NCBI GenBank assembly: GCA_023663145.1
Contig: JAMPHZ010000021.1
Location: 1 to 42,585 of the forward strand
DNA length: 42,585 nt
Direction: 5' to 3'
Source: Odoribacter sp.
Lineage (GTDB): Bacteria; Bacteroidota; Bacteroidia; Bacteroidales; Muribaculaceae
Every line of letters begins with the position of its first letter. The first letter of the stretch is position 1. The position numbers and the translations under genes are program-made. Of this stretch, positions 32,559 to 40,603 are shown in pieces. The notes under the pieces were generated by a model. That model did not search any database, had not been told where the DNA came from, and saw only the letters and a list, made by a program, of their open reading frames with translations.

Positions 32559-33881
32559 TCAGTCTCGCTTGAAAATATCCCGCGTATATACCTTATCTTT
32601 TACATCATCAAGAACTGAGTCGTAGCGGTTGGCTAAGATAGCATGGGAAAGTTCTTTGAATCGTGACAGGTCATTGACGACAAGGCTTCCGAAGAATGTG
32701 GTGCCATCTTCAAGAGCAGGTTCATAAATAATTACTTGAGCGCCTTTGGCTTTTATTCGTTTCATTACGCCCTGTATCGATGATTGGCGGAAATTGTCGG
32801 AATTTGATTTCATGGTGAGACGATATACGCCGATTGTACAAGGTTTCTCGGGATTTGCGCCATATCCATTATTCTGCGAATACCCATACCAACCTGCTTT
32901 CTGAAGGATTTGATCGGCGATGAAATCCTTGCGGGTACGGTTTGACTCTACAATAGCAGTCATCATATTTTGTGGTACATCAGCATAGTTGGCAAGAAGC
33001 TGCTTGGTGTCTTTAGGTAAGCAGTATCCTCCGTATCCGAACGACGGGTTGTTGTAATGTGATCCGATCCGAGGGTCAAGTCCTACGCCCTCTATGATAG
33101 ATTTTGAGTCAAGGCCTTTTACTTCGGCATATGTGTCAAGTTCATTGAAATAACTCACGCGCAGTGCGAGATATGTATTTGCGAACAGTTTCACAGCCTC
33201 GGCCTCCTGCAAACCCATAAACAGGGTGGGGATGTCGTTCTTCTCAGCTCCCTGTTGTAGGAGACCGGCAAATATCCGGGCCGCGTTTGCCATCTTTTCA
33301 ACATCAGTGACAGCTGATATGGCATTATTTTCGTCAAAAGACTGCGGGCGATCGATTATTTGCGGTATTCCGGCTATGATACGTGATGGATATAGATTAT
33401 CGTACAGAGCCTTGCTCTCGCGAAGGAATTCAGGAAAGAAAAGTAGATTGAAATGGGCTGTACCCGCAGCTGCATATCTCAAGTAAAGGCTGCGGCAATA
33501 TCCGACCGGGATGGTAGATTTTATGATAATTATTGCGTCTGGGTTTACGCTAAGTACCAAGTCAATAACATCTATGATACAATGAGTGTCGAAAAAATTC
33601 TTTACAGGATCGTAGTTTGTCGGTGCGGCTATAATTACAAAGTCGGCATCGCGGTAGGCTGCCGCTCCGTCGAGAGTGGCTTTGAGACTTAGCTCTTTCT
33701 CTGCAAAATATTTCTCAATATATTCATCCTGAATGGGAGAGATGCGGCGGTTGATTTTATTTACTTTTTCAGGAATGACATCAACAGCGGTTACGTTATT
33801 GTGTTGTGCCAATAACGTCGCGAGGCTTAATCCCACGTAACCTGTCCCTGCAACTGCTATATTATATTTTTTCATTCGCAT
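32559..33881 (-). CDS. ugd: UDP-glucose/UDP-sugar 6-dehydrogenase
   Basis: This 440-residue protein is a UDP-glucose/GDP-mannose dehydrogenase. It has the NAD site [21 protein letters not shown] at the N-terminus, [21 protein letters not shown], the central helix [22 protein letters not shown], the catalytic cysteine in [16 protein letters not shown] near 284-299, and the C-terminal UDP-binding domain ([17 protein letters not shown]). It oxidises a UDP-sugar (commonly UDP-glucose to UDP-glucuronate). It follows the HIRAN protein gene by 30 nt and could supply uronic acid to the polysaccharide made by the far-left operon. The exact sugar is not certain. The start at 33875 is also possible. Confidence 0.9.
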   Translation of the reverse strand: MRMKKYNIAVAGTGYVGLSLATLLAQHNNVTAVDVIPEKVNKINRRISPIQDEYIEKYFAEKELSLKATLDGAAAYRDADFVIIAAPTNYDPVKNFFDTHCIIDVIDLVLSVNPDAIIIIKSTIPVGYCRSLYLRYAAAGTAHFNLLFFPEFLRESKALYDNLYPSRIIAGIPQIIDRPQSFDENNAISAVTDVEKMANAARIFAGLLQQGAEKNDIPTLFMGLQEAEAVKLFANTYLALRVSYFNELDTYAEVKGLDSKSIIEGVGLDPRIGSHYNNPSFGYGGYCLPKDTKQLLANYADVPQNMMTAIVESNRTRKDFIADQILQKAGWYGYSQNNGYGANPEKPCTIGVYRLTMKSNSDNFRQSSIQGVMKRIKAKGAQVIIYEPALEDGTTFFGSLVVNDLSRFKELSHAILANRYDSVLDDVKDKVYTRDIFKRD

Positions 33882-33911
33882 TCGTAACTATTTGGATATA
33901 TAGACTGGCTT

Positions 33912-35387
33912 CTATATTATTAATCGGTGTCCGTCAAGATAGGTATTAAAAAGTTGAGTAAACTTATTTGAGACAGAGTCACTCAGAGGACATGTGACTG
34001 ATAGCTCTTTGTCTTCTCCTCCGGTTATGGCATCAATCACAAACGTCGGGATGGTTACAGGACCTGCTATATTGGAGAGAATGTAAGGGCGGCAATCATC
34101 ATATGTAAGTAATTCAGAGGAATCATCAAAAAACATGGCGCAATCACTGCCAGCGGCTAATACATGCAGCAGATAAAGTACACAAGTGTTATCTCGTTTG
34201 TATATTGTTATGACCTTATCACCTTTGTCTGGCAAGTTTAGATCCAATGAAATGTAACCGCCCCATCTGAAGTATGCCACCCCTATGTAAGATAGTTGCT
34301 CCTGAATGGATTGAAAAGCAGACGTATCAATTGCTTGGGCTCGTAATAACCTTGGTGGTAACGAAACATAGCCACCGTTATCCTGTTTATAAATTTTTAC
34401 TGTAATACGTTCTTTGACGGGACCGGAACGGCGTATTGAGGCAATTTCAGCTGTAAGTCGTTCTTCATTGTCAAGTCTTGCAGCTATGTCGCTGTTAACT
34501 GAGCGAGGGATATATCCTATTATATAGTCAGGTATTTCATCTTTGTCAAGACAGGTTATATCGTTAGTAAGCAGTACGGCCACAGCGTTGTTGTCATGAC
34601 AGTTATTTTTGTCGCGATAGAGTGCGAGTTCCTCTCCCTCTGAAAGTTCGTACCACAGCTCATCGTTAGATTCGATATGAAATGGAAGGCCTGCAACAGG
34701 ACATTCTTTTAAGAATGTTTTTTTACAATGTCCGTAGACATTGTTATAGGTGACAATTTCACTTCGTGTAAAACCTTTCAGATTATATTCACATTCAGTA
34801 ATATGTGCCTGTTCTTCCGTTACTAAGCCAGGTATGACCGGTACACGGATCAGAATCTTGTTTTTATCAACATTCAAGTCATCAGTGAGATGCCGCAACA
34901 TATCCGGCATTTGCTGTCGGGGCTTTCCAATATGGGTTTTGTGTAAAATGGGATCGTCAATCTTAATGTCAACCGCCCAAAAGTCAATGACAGGAGCCAG
35001 AATGTCAATTAAGCGGGCCGGGACACTCAATGTCGTTTCTATGCGTATATCCCATTTATGGCTGCTTATTTTACTGAAACAGGATATAAAATAAGCGAGC
35101 AGGCAAGTATCTTCTGTATTTAAGTCCACAATTATTTCATATGATGTGGAGCCGATACAACTCCTTGTTAATTCATCATAAAGAGATTGTGGAGTATACT
35201 CTTTAGGCTCTTGAACCGCCTCTGGGTTATACGCGTCGGTGAGCTTGATGATGTTTAGTTGTTTTCCACGAAAAACGATAACAGTTGCCGCACCACAGTT
35301 TTGGCTGCCACCAGTCTGATGGTAGTTTATACCGATGATTGTCGCATGTGGGCAATCATTGTGATGCAGAGAAGTGTCATGTCGCAT
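33912..35387 (-). CDS. Radical-SAM-activase-like region (no cluster Cys) fused to a HIRAN domain
   Basis: This 491-residue protein is an unusual fusion. Residues 80-215 resemble the second half of pyruvate formate-lyase activating enzymes (ETTLSVPARLIDILAPVIDFWAVDIKI, HKTHIGKP, ILIRVPVIPGL). The N-terminus (TIIGINYHQTGGSQNCGAATVIVF) has no CxxxCxxC cluster motif. Residues 245-330 form a HIRAN domain (LSEGEELALYRDKNNCHDNNAVAV, YIIGYIPRSVNSDIAARL). Residues 330-491 are unrecognised. HIRAN domains are known from DNA-end-binding helicases and from stand-alone genes of unknown role. The gene starts almost directly at its transcription start. It lies before ugd. Confidence 0.7.
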   Translation of the reverse strand: MRHDTSLHHNDCPHATIIGINYHQTGGSQNCGAATVIVFRGKQLNIIKLTDAYNPEAVQEPKEYTPQSLYDELTRSCIGSTSYEIIVDLNTEDTCLLAYFISCFSKISSHKWDIRIETTLSVPARLIDILAPVIDFWAVDIKIDDPILHKTHIGKPRQQMPDMLRHLTDDLNVDKNKILIRVPVIPGLVTEEQAHITECEYNLKGFTRSEIVTYNNVYGHCKKTFLKECPVAGLPFHIESNDELWYELSEGEELALYRDKNNCHDNNAVAVLLTNDITCLDKDEIPDYIIGYIPRSVNSDIAARLDNEERLTAEIASIRRSGPVKERITVKIYKQDNGGYVSLPPRLLRAQAIDTSAFQSIQEQLSYIGVAYFRWGGYISLDLNLPDKGDKVITIYKRDNTCVLYLLHVLAAGSDCAMFFDDSSELLTYDDCRPYILSNIAGPVTIPTFVIDAITGGEDKELSVTCPLSDSVSNKFTQLFNTYLDGHRLII

Positions 35388-35395
35388 ATTGCATG

Positions 35396-35426
35396 CAAAG
35401 TTACAATTTTTTTCACGGCATGCAAA
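35396..35426 (-). promoter_or_regulatory. Promoter of the HIRAN/ugd operon
   Basis: Minus-strand TTTG at 35423-35426, 19-nt spacer, TAACTTTG at 35396-35403. The ATG at 35387 lies 8 nt beyond the -7 box, so the mRNA is nearly leaderless. GCATGCAAA occurs twice (35391-35399 and 35418-35426). Confidence 0.65.
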
Positions 35427-35446
35427 TATGGCGTTTGTTTAAAAGC

Positions 35447-35488
35447 CGGTGATACACATAGACCAATATGTTTTTTTGTGTTTCACCG
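35447..35488 (-). terminator. Terminator of the NTF2-like gene
   Basis: CGGTGA-t-ACACA (35447-35458) pairs with TGTGT-t-TCACCG (35477-35488); on the minus strand the stem is followed by GCTTTTAAAC. A second, longer-loop stem, AAAAGACT (35528-35535) with AGTCTTTT (35567-35574), lies closer to the gene. Confidence 0.55.
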
Positions 35489-35603
35489 TCTTTATGATAC
35501 GTATAAAATATTGCTTATGGATGAAAAAAAAGACTGCGTAAAGTGTGTACTATTCTGTTGATTTGTAGTCTTTTATGTATTGAGTTGCCGAGGGTTTGTA
35601 AGC

Positions 35604-35987
35604 TCAACGTATGATCGTGTTTGAGTTTTGGTTATAGGCTTTTGCCACGCACTTCCATTCTCTGTTGATTTTTAAAAGGAGGAGGAAGTCTGTGAAGTCA
35701 ATGCGGTTTCCCCATCCTTCTTCAAGAACACGCACTACGGCTACGGTTTCTTCAACTGCCAACACATCAATTCTGGCATTGAAATTATCCCCTGCGCCAA
35801 CGGTGTCAACATTATGATAGAACTGATTTATTGATCCATGTTCCAATTTACCGTCAAGTATCCCGAACAAAACGGCGTCGTCGGTAAACAAAGTTTTTGC
35901 GTACTTGCTGTTGCCCTCGGCTACGCTTTTGACGAATTTGCCGGCTGCCTCAGCCACTGCTTCGTATTCTTTGATCTCGTTTCTCAT
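35604..35987 (-). CDS. NTF2/SnoaL-like protein (putative lumazine-binding family)
   Basis: This 127-residue protein starts at the ATG at 35985-35987 (MRNEIKEYEAVAEAAGKFV); the longer frame back to 36128 has no domain character. The fold pattern is the alpha-beta NTF2 type: YAKTLFTDDAVLFGILDGKLEHGSINQFY, NFNARIDVLAVEETVAVVRVLEEGWGNRIDFTDFLLLLKINREWKCVAKAYN. It matches the nuclear transport factor 2 family, possibly PF12893. The substrate is unknown. It is transcribed divergently from an HxlR regulator with a palindrome between, so it is a likely target of that regulator. Confidence 0.75.
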   Translation of the reverse strand: MRNEIKEYEAVAEAAGKFVKSVAEGNSKYAKTLFTDDAVLFGILDGKLEHGSINQFYHNVDTVGAGDNFNARIDVLAVEETVAVVRVLEEGWGNRIDFTDFLLLLKINREWKCVAKAYNQNSNTIIR

Positions 35988-36097
35988 ATATTTGATCTTT
36001 AAGTTTGTTTTATGATTGCAATTGAAAAACCGTACGTGGAATTGAATCGCATGACAGCAAAGCCGGTGCGCGGTGGCGAAGCCATCAATATCCACTG

Positions 36098-36128
36098 CAA
36101 AATTAGTATAGTATTTAATCCATGTCAA
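36098..36128 (-). promoter_or_regulatory. Promoter of the NTF2-like gene
   Basis: Minus-strand TTG (36126-36128), 20-nt spacer, TAATTTTG (36098-36105). The transcript would have a leader of about 100 nt. Confidence 0.6.
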
Positions 36129-36129
36129 G

Positions 36130-36168
36130 TACCGAAAAATTTTTCATATATCGAAAAAAAATTCGGTA
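36130..36168. promoter_or_regulatory. Candidate HxlR operator palindrome
   Basis: TACCGAA (36130-36136) and TTCGGTA (36162-36168) are inverted copies around an A/T-rich centre of 25 nt. They lie between the divergent promoters, adjacent to the -33 of the NTF2-like gene and upstream of the -7 box of the HxlR gene. HxlR proteins often bind such spaced palindromes and regulate divergent neighbours. Confidence 0.5.
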
Positions 36169-36191
36169 TACTGATTTTCAGTCATATTGAC

Positions 36192-36199
36192 TAACTTTG
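36192..36199 (+). promoter_or_regulatory. -7 box of the HxlR gene
   Basis: TAACTTTG at 36192-36199, 39 nt before the ATG. No TTG at the proper upstream distance. Confidence 0.55.
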
Positions 36200-36238
36200 C
36201 AATCTCAAAACTTCAAAACTCTGATTTTATAATACAAA

Positions 36239-36601
36239 ATGGCATACGAGAAGAAGATACCGGTGGACCTTGATTGTCCTTTAAGACTTACTATGAGCCT
36301 TATAGAATCAAAATGGAAATCATGCATCCTTGATGAGCTTCGCTCAGGTAATGCGATGCGCCCGAGTGAGATTCATAAATGCTTGCCTGAAGCAACTCCA
36401 CGAGTGCTTGATATTCAGCTCAAGGAGATGGTAGAGGACGGGCTTGTCGCCAAGACCATCTATCCTGAGTTACCGCCGCGTTCTGAATATTATATAACTG
36501 ATCTTGGAAAAACATTAATCCCCATCATAGATGCAATGATGAAATGGGGTGTTGAGCATTTTTATATATTTGAGAGAAAATACGGTCGGAGCTTATTGTA
36601 A
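36239..36601 (+). CDS. HxlR-family winged-helix regulator
   Basis: This 120-residue single-domain protein has the family plan: DCPLRLTMSLIESKWKSCILDELRSG near 12-37, PSEIHKCLPEATPRVLDIQLKEMVEDGLVAKTIYPELPPRSEYYITDLGKTLIPII. The conserved N-terminal Cys (C13) is present; in YodB and HypR the equivalent cysteine senses quinones, diamide or disulfide stress. It is divergent from the NTF2-like gene with a palindrome between the two promoters, so it probably controls that gene and itself. Its 3' end converges with the arginase-family gene, 4 nt apart. Confidence 0.88.
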   Translation: MAYEKKIPVDLDCPLRLTMSLIESKWKSCILDELRSGNAMRPSEIHKCLPEATPRVLDIQLKEMVEDGLVAKTIYPELPPRSEYYITDLGKTLIPIIDAMMKWGVEHFYIFERKYGRSLL

Positions 36602-36605
36602 AGGC

Positions 36606-36642
36606 TTATCTCATCAATGGTAGTTGAGATAACATGTTTTTA
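36606..36642 (+). terminator. Terminator of the HxlR gene inside the arginase-family 3' end
   Basis: TTATCTCA (36606-36613) and TGAGATAA (36625-36632) form an 8-bp stem with an 11-nt loop, followed by catgttttta on the plus strand. It lies within the last codons of the convergent gene. Confidence 0.5.
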
Positions 36643-37472
36643 AGACGAATGGCAAGCCGTGGCATTGGTTCCGCTACTGTAAAAGCCACAAGGTCTTTGG
36701 CCGCAGCTATATCGTTGATAATACGTATGACTTCGGTTAGTTTCAGGCCACCTGCCGGCCCGTCGGCGACAGCTGCAAGAATGTCGGTAGGATCTATTAC
36801 ATCCATGTCAAAATGCACCATCACTTTTGACTTACCGGTGTTCATCAACCAATTGATAAGCGGAGTACTGTCATTTGCGAGTTGTCCGGGAGAAAAGTGT
36901 GCGAGCCCCAACTTTTCCACACGCTTCTCAATATAGGGATATTCACATTCGCGTAATCCGGCGATACAGACATCAGCGGGAGATATTCTTGCAGGGAGTT
37001 GTCTGATTATCTCCTCATCTCCCATTCCCATGCAGGTTGACAATGCCATGGCATGATAACCGTTGTAGTCATCGCCCGGTAGAGTGATGTCGGGATGTGC
37101 ATCAATCCATATAATTGCGACATCATCCTTATATTTTTCCGCCATATATGTGAATATCGGGACACTCACTGAGCATTCTCCCCCGAGAGTTAAAACTTTG
37201 TCGGGATTGGCTATTCGCAGGGTGCTAAATGCTGCTTTTGTTTGCTCTGTGATAATGTCATGGTCCAGAACCCCGTTTTTTTCAACTCTTTTGGAGATAT
37301 CCGTTGAGACCGGTATAACAAAAATCTCATTTTCGGTCTGCGGTGCGAGAAAGTCAAGGAGCATTGCGCCGAGATAATAACCTCGTGAGGCATCTTCTGC
37401 CGGAATATCCGGAATCCATCTGGCTATGTTTCCTCCTTGCCATTGTGGATAAATGAGTCTTATGGTTTTCAT
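36606..37472 (-). CDS. Arginase/agmatinase-family protein with altered metal motif
   Basis: This 288-residue protein has the ureohydrolase layout: LTLGGECSVSVPIFTYM near 94-110, IIWIDAHPDITLPGDDYNGYHAMALS near 120-145, HFDMDVIDPTD near 221-231 and a late VAEPMP. The DAHxD and DxDxxDP motifs with Mn-binding Asp and His residues are complete, but the first motif reads GGECS where arginases have GGDHS, so one metal ligand is replaced. It may still be a hydrolase of a guanidino or formimino compound, or a divergent non-arginase member. It ends a probable operon with alcohol dehydrogenase and AlkD. Confidence 0.8.
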   Translation of the reverse strand: MKTIRLIYPQWQGGNIARWIPDIPAEDASRGYYLGAMLLDFLAPQTENEIFVIPVSTDISKRVEKNGVLDHDIITEQTKAAFSTLRIANPDKVLTLGGECSVSVPIFTYMAEKYKDDVAIIWIDAHPDITLPGDDYNGYHAMALSTCMGMGDEEIIRQLPARISPADVCIAGLRECEYPYIEKRVEKLGLAHFSPGQLANDSTPLINWLMNTGKSKVMVHFDMDVIDPTDILAAVADGPAGGLKLTEVIRIINDIAAAKDLVAFTVAEPMPRLAIRLKNMLSQLPLMR

Positions 37473-37512
37473 AATGCATATTAGTATAATTGAAGAACAT
37501 ATCTCCTGACGG

Positions 37513-38253
37513 TCAAGTCAGCATTCTCCTTGATCTCCATTCAAGGCGTTCGTCATCAGACATTTGTTCGCATGTATAGCTAAGCATTATTGATGGCATG
37601 CGTATCACATTTTCTTCAAGAAACATACGTAATTCATCCTTATATCCATTCTTCCATGTTTCGCGTAACATCCACCCCGCAGCTTTATGCAACAGGTCAT
37701 GGCGACTTGACATTAAGTATCCCGCTCTATTGAAACATGCGTCAGCTCTCCCGTTACGGATTAACATCCAGGTGCTTACCATGGCGATACGTTGTTGCCA
37801 AATGGAATGACCTGCAGGTCTGATCCATTCATCCATAAGAGTGATGTCAGGATTCAGTACTTCATGATTGCCAATTATCTTTATTGCCGAGAGGTCAACT
37901 AAATCCCAGTTGTTGATATGTCGATGGTGTGTGATATAGGATTCAAATATCATGGACATAGTATCCTTATCTTTCTTTCTCATCGCCCTGATGTACTGCT
38001 CAACCATTATCAGAAGCCCGCATAAACGTACTTCATGCAGTTGCGACTTCACAAGTTTGACTGCTTCTGAAAGATGAGTCTCTTTCCATGCCTCCCTCAC
38101 TACCATCCGAATCTGAGGATTACGAAGTCCGATGAATTTGTCGCCCTCTCCATATTGTCCTGGCGCTGTTTTGAAGAACCGTGACAAATGCTGTGCATGA
38201 CGTTCGTCGGCCATGCTCAACAATACTGCTTTTATTTCAGTCGCATCAACCAT
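37513..38253 (-). CDS. DNA alkylation repair protein (AlkD family)
   Basis: This 246-residue all-helical HEAT-like protein matches AlkD DNA glycosylases: FKTAPGQYGEGDKFIGLRNPQIR, LLIMVEQYIRA, HINNWDLVDLSA near 119-130 and LLHKAAGWMLRETWKNG near 197-213. The conserved WD-x-VD segment holds the catalytic Asp used to excise positively charged alkyl-purines. The ATG at 38251-38253 (MVDATEIKAVLLSM) starts the fold; the ATG at 38286 adds 11 residues. It lies 40 nt upstream of the arginase-family gene and follows the alcohol dehydrogenase closely, so it is probably in the same transcript. Confidence 0.88.
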   Translation of the reverse strand: MVDATEIKAVLLSMADERHAQHLSRFFKTAPGQYGEGDKFIGLRNPQIRMVVREAWKETHLSEAVKLVKSQLHEVRLCGLLIMVEQYIRAMRKKDKDTMSMIFESYITHHRHINNWDLVDLSAIKIIGNHEVLNPDITLMDEWIRPAGHSIWQQRIAMVSTWMLIRNGRADACFNRAGYLMSSRHDLLHKAAGWMLRETWKNGYKDELRMFLEENVIRMPSIMLSYTCEQMSDDERLEWRSRRMLT

Positions 38254-38296
38254 ATTATTATAAGATATGATAATCCGTGGGCGCATAGGTAATTGG

Positions 38297-39472
38297 TTAT
38301 TTCATACTATTACGCAGTATGTTGACAATGTCGCCGTGGGATAGCCTGCGGTATCCGCTGTCAAGGATAATGGTGGCATCCGCAATGTTGTCAAGCATGT
38401 CTTCAGTAACGCCTAATGAACTTATTTCGGAAGCGGCTCCAATCTCTTTTATCCAGGCACCAAGCGCGTCAATACCCTGCGATGCGAGTTGTTCATCAGT
38501 TTTCCCGTCTGCGGGTATTTCCCATACAATATGTGCAAATCTGGCAAAACGTTTTATTCCATATTTCATTATATGGCGGTAATAGGCTACCGATACACCT
38601 GATAATGTCATGCCATGTGTTGCATCGGTGTATGCTCCGATTGCCTGGCCGATCATATGCACCATCCAATCCTGCGACTTTCCTTCGCCTATTAGGGTGT
38701 TCAATGCCCATGTTGCCGACCACATAAGATTTGAACGAGCCTCATAGTTCTCGGGATCTTTTATAGCCACGCGGCTTGAAGCTATAACAGAGCGCATAAG
38801 TCCCTCTGCCATATAATCTGATGTACTGTCATCATCACCCGAGAAGTATTGTTCCATGATATGGCTCATGGTATCAAAGATACCTGCAACCATTTGCCGA
38901 TGTGGTAACGAGAATGTGTAACACGGATTTAGAATGGCAAATTTAGGCATGACATCCTCTCCGAACACTTTGCCTATTTTTAGTTTGGTAGCGTGATTTG
39001 TAATCACGGATCCTCCGTTCATTTCCGATCCGGTTCCAGCCATTGTCAAAACAGCTCCCACTGGGATAATTCGCTCACCCGGTTGCGGATCCTCTTGCTT
39101 TATCCAGAAACGTTCCCATGCATCGCCGTCATACCAGGCCGATACACTTACCGCTTTGGCATAGTCAATAGTAGAACCACCTCCGACAGCGAGAATGAAA
39201 TCCACATTATTCTCGCGTGCTATACGGCGCCCTTCATTGAGCTTGTCAACCGTAGGATTAGGCATGATTCCGGGAAGTTCCACCACTTCTTTGCCTGATG
39301 ATCTGAGTGCCGCCATGACGTCGTCATATATGCCATTTCTTTTGATTGAGCCGCCGCCATAGGTGAGCAGTACTTTTTTCCCGAATCCTTGCAATGCCTC
39401 GGCTATATGTAACTGTGCCTTATCCCCAAAATATAGTTTTGTTGGATTTGAGTATACGAAATTTCCAAACAT
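38297..39472 (-). CDS. Iron-containing alcohol dehydrogenase (YqhD/BdhA-like)
   Basis: This 391-residue group III alcohol dehydrogenase has FGNFVYSNPTKLYFGD at the start, KVLLTYGGGSIKRNGIYDDV, VGGGSTIDYAKAVS near 97-110 (nucleotide binding), MAGTGSEMNGGSVITN, and the metal-binding DTMSHIMEQYF near 200-210 and AYTDATHGMTLSGVSVAYYRH. It uses NAD(P)H to reduce aldehydes such as butanal or methylglyoxal in the cytoplasm. The AraC regulator gene ends 78 nt upstream on the same strand and no promoter was found between them, so regulator and enzyme may be co-transcribed. Confidence 0.93.
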   Translation of the reverse strand: MFGNFVYSNPTKLYFGDKAQLHIAEALQGFGKKVLLTYGGGSIKRNGIYDDVMAALRSSGKEVVELPGIMPNPTVDKLNEGRRIARENNVDFILAVGGGSTIDYAKAVSVSAWYDGDAWERFWIKQEDPQPGERIIPVGAVLTMAGTGSEMNGGSVITNHATKLKIGKVFGEDVMPKFAILNPCYTFSLPHRQMVAGIFDTMSHIMEQYFSGDDDSTSDYMAEGLMRSVIASSRVAIKDPENYEARSNLMWSATWALNTLIGEGKSQDWMVHMIGQAIGAYTDATHGMTLSGVSVAYYRHIMKYGIKRFARFAHIVWEIPADGKTDEQLASQGIDALGAWIKEIGAASEISSLGVTEDMLDNIADATIILDSGYRRLSHGDIVNILRNSMK

Positions 39473-39550
39473 GATTATAATAGTGCTTTATTTGATTGTT
39501 GTTATTTTTTATTTTGAATTGCTTGAGTTGTCTGAAAGATAAAACGTTTA

Positions 39551-40438
39551 TTATATATTAGATGTTGATTTATCGGTCAGTGATGATATTTTTCTTTGCT
39601 TATTCCGATATTTGATTGGCGAGAGACCGGTTTGTTTCCTGAAAATCCGGCACAGATATGAAGGGTCATCATAATGTAGTTTCTCAGCAATTTCTTTTAT
39701 TGTGAGGTCTGTTGTATCAAGAAGCATTTTGGTCACAAGGCAAAGCTGTAGGTTTATCTGTTCTTTAGCTGTTGACCCGATATTACGTTTAGTGATAATA
39801 TTCAGATAATTAGGCGTTATATTTAACTTCTCGGCATAGAATGCCACATTGTGATGATGTGTGTAATACCGGTTAAGTAATCCTAAAAAATCATTTACTA
39901 TAACCCATGCCCGGTTTTTAGGCGGATTTATACCGAGCATTCCAAAGTGAGACTCTTCTTGCTCAGTCATGACGAGCATGAAGTTTTCGGCCTCATTCCT
40001 AAATGTTGTTTCAGCTGTGATGCCGGAACAATTGCATTTTATCCACTCCAACAATGAGAACCAGAGACATGCCGCGTCATGTTGTGGATTATTAAGGGCG
40101 AATATTGGGGTAGTATATATGTATTCCCAAAAACGGTTTGAGGTGACAAGAAAGAAAATATCCTGTGCCGTATTGTAATCCAAAGTTATGTATTTGGCCT
40201 TAAAGTCCTTGGAAATCCGGATCGGAACCGCCACCATATCGAATACAATAAATGCCATCTTTCTGTCGGATATATTGAAAGTCCTGGAATTTATTGTAAT
40301 GTCGGCACTCCCGTGTGTACAGAGCATTATAAGACATCCTGCAACTGCGAATGGATGGCCGGGTTTCCATTCGCTTCCATCGGTTATGCCTACAAAGTAA
40401 CGTGGTGATGTTTTAGAATCAATTCCTTCTGCAATCAT
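39551..40438 (-). CDS. AraC-family transcription regulator
   Basis: This 295-residue protein has an N-terminal cupin-like sensor part (FVGITDGSEWKPGHPFAVAGCLIMLCTHGSADITIN) and a C-terminal AraC DNA-binding domain with two helix-turn-helices (FYAEKLNITPNYLNIITKRNIGSTAKEQINLQL, DLTIKEIAEKLHYDDPSYLCRIFRKQTGLSPIKYR). The start is the ATG at 40438; the longer frame begins at a TTG inside the -7 box. It is divergent from a MATE exporter and upstream of an alcohol dehydrogenase, either of which may be its target. Confidence 0.9.
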   Translation of the reverse strand: MIAEGIDSKTSPRYFVGITDGSEWKPGHPFAVAGCLIMLCTHGSADITINSRTFNISDRKMAFIVFDMVAVPIRISKDFKAKYITLDYNTAQDIFFLVTSNRFWEYIYTTPIFALNNPQHDAACLWFSLLEWIKCNCSGITAETTFRNEAENFMLVMTEQEESHFGMLGINPPKNRAWVIVNDFLGLLNRYYTHHHNVAFYAEKLNITPNYLNIITKRNIGSTAKEQINLQLCLVTKMLLDTTDLTIKEIAEKLHYDDPSYLCRIFRKQTGLSPIKYRNKQRKISSLTDKSTSNI

Positions 40439-40453
40439 AGAATTATGTTTGTG

Positions 40454-40485
40454 CAAAGTTACTCAGTTGAGCCGATTTATCCAAA
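40454..40485 (-). promoter_or_regulatory. Promoter of the AraC gene
   Basis: Minus-strand TTTG (40482-40485), 20-nt spacer, TAACTTTG (40454-40461), 15 nt before the ATG at 40438. Confidence 0.65.
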
Positions 40486-40548
40486 CGCAGTTATAAAAAG
40501 TACTGTAATTGTGTGAATTTGCACCGTATATAATACAATTACTATGTT

Positions 40549-40556
40549 TAACTTTG
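40549..40556 (+). promoter_or_regulatory. -7 box of the MATE gene
   Basis: TAACTTTG at 40549-40556. A TTTG at 40518-40521 is 27 nt away, too far for a normal -33, so activation by the neighbouring AraC protein is possible. Confidence 0.55.
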
Positions 40557-40603
40557 CACTTCTATTTTAGATAGGTTCTATAACCATTACATTTTGCGGA
40601 TAT

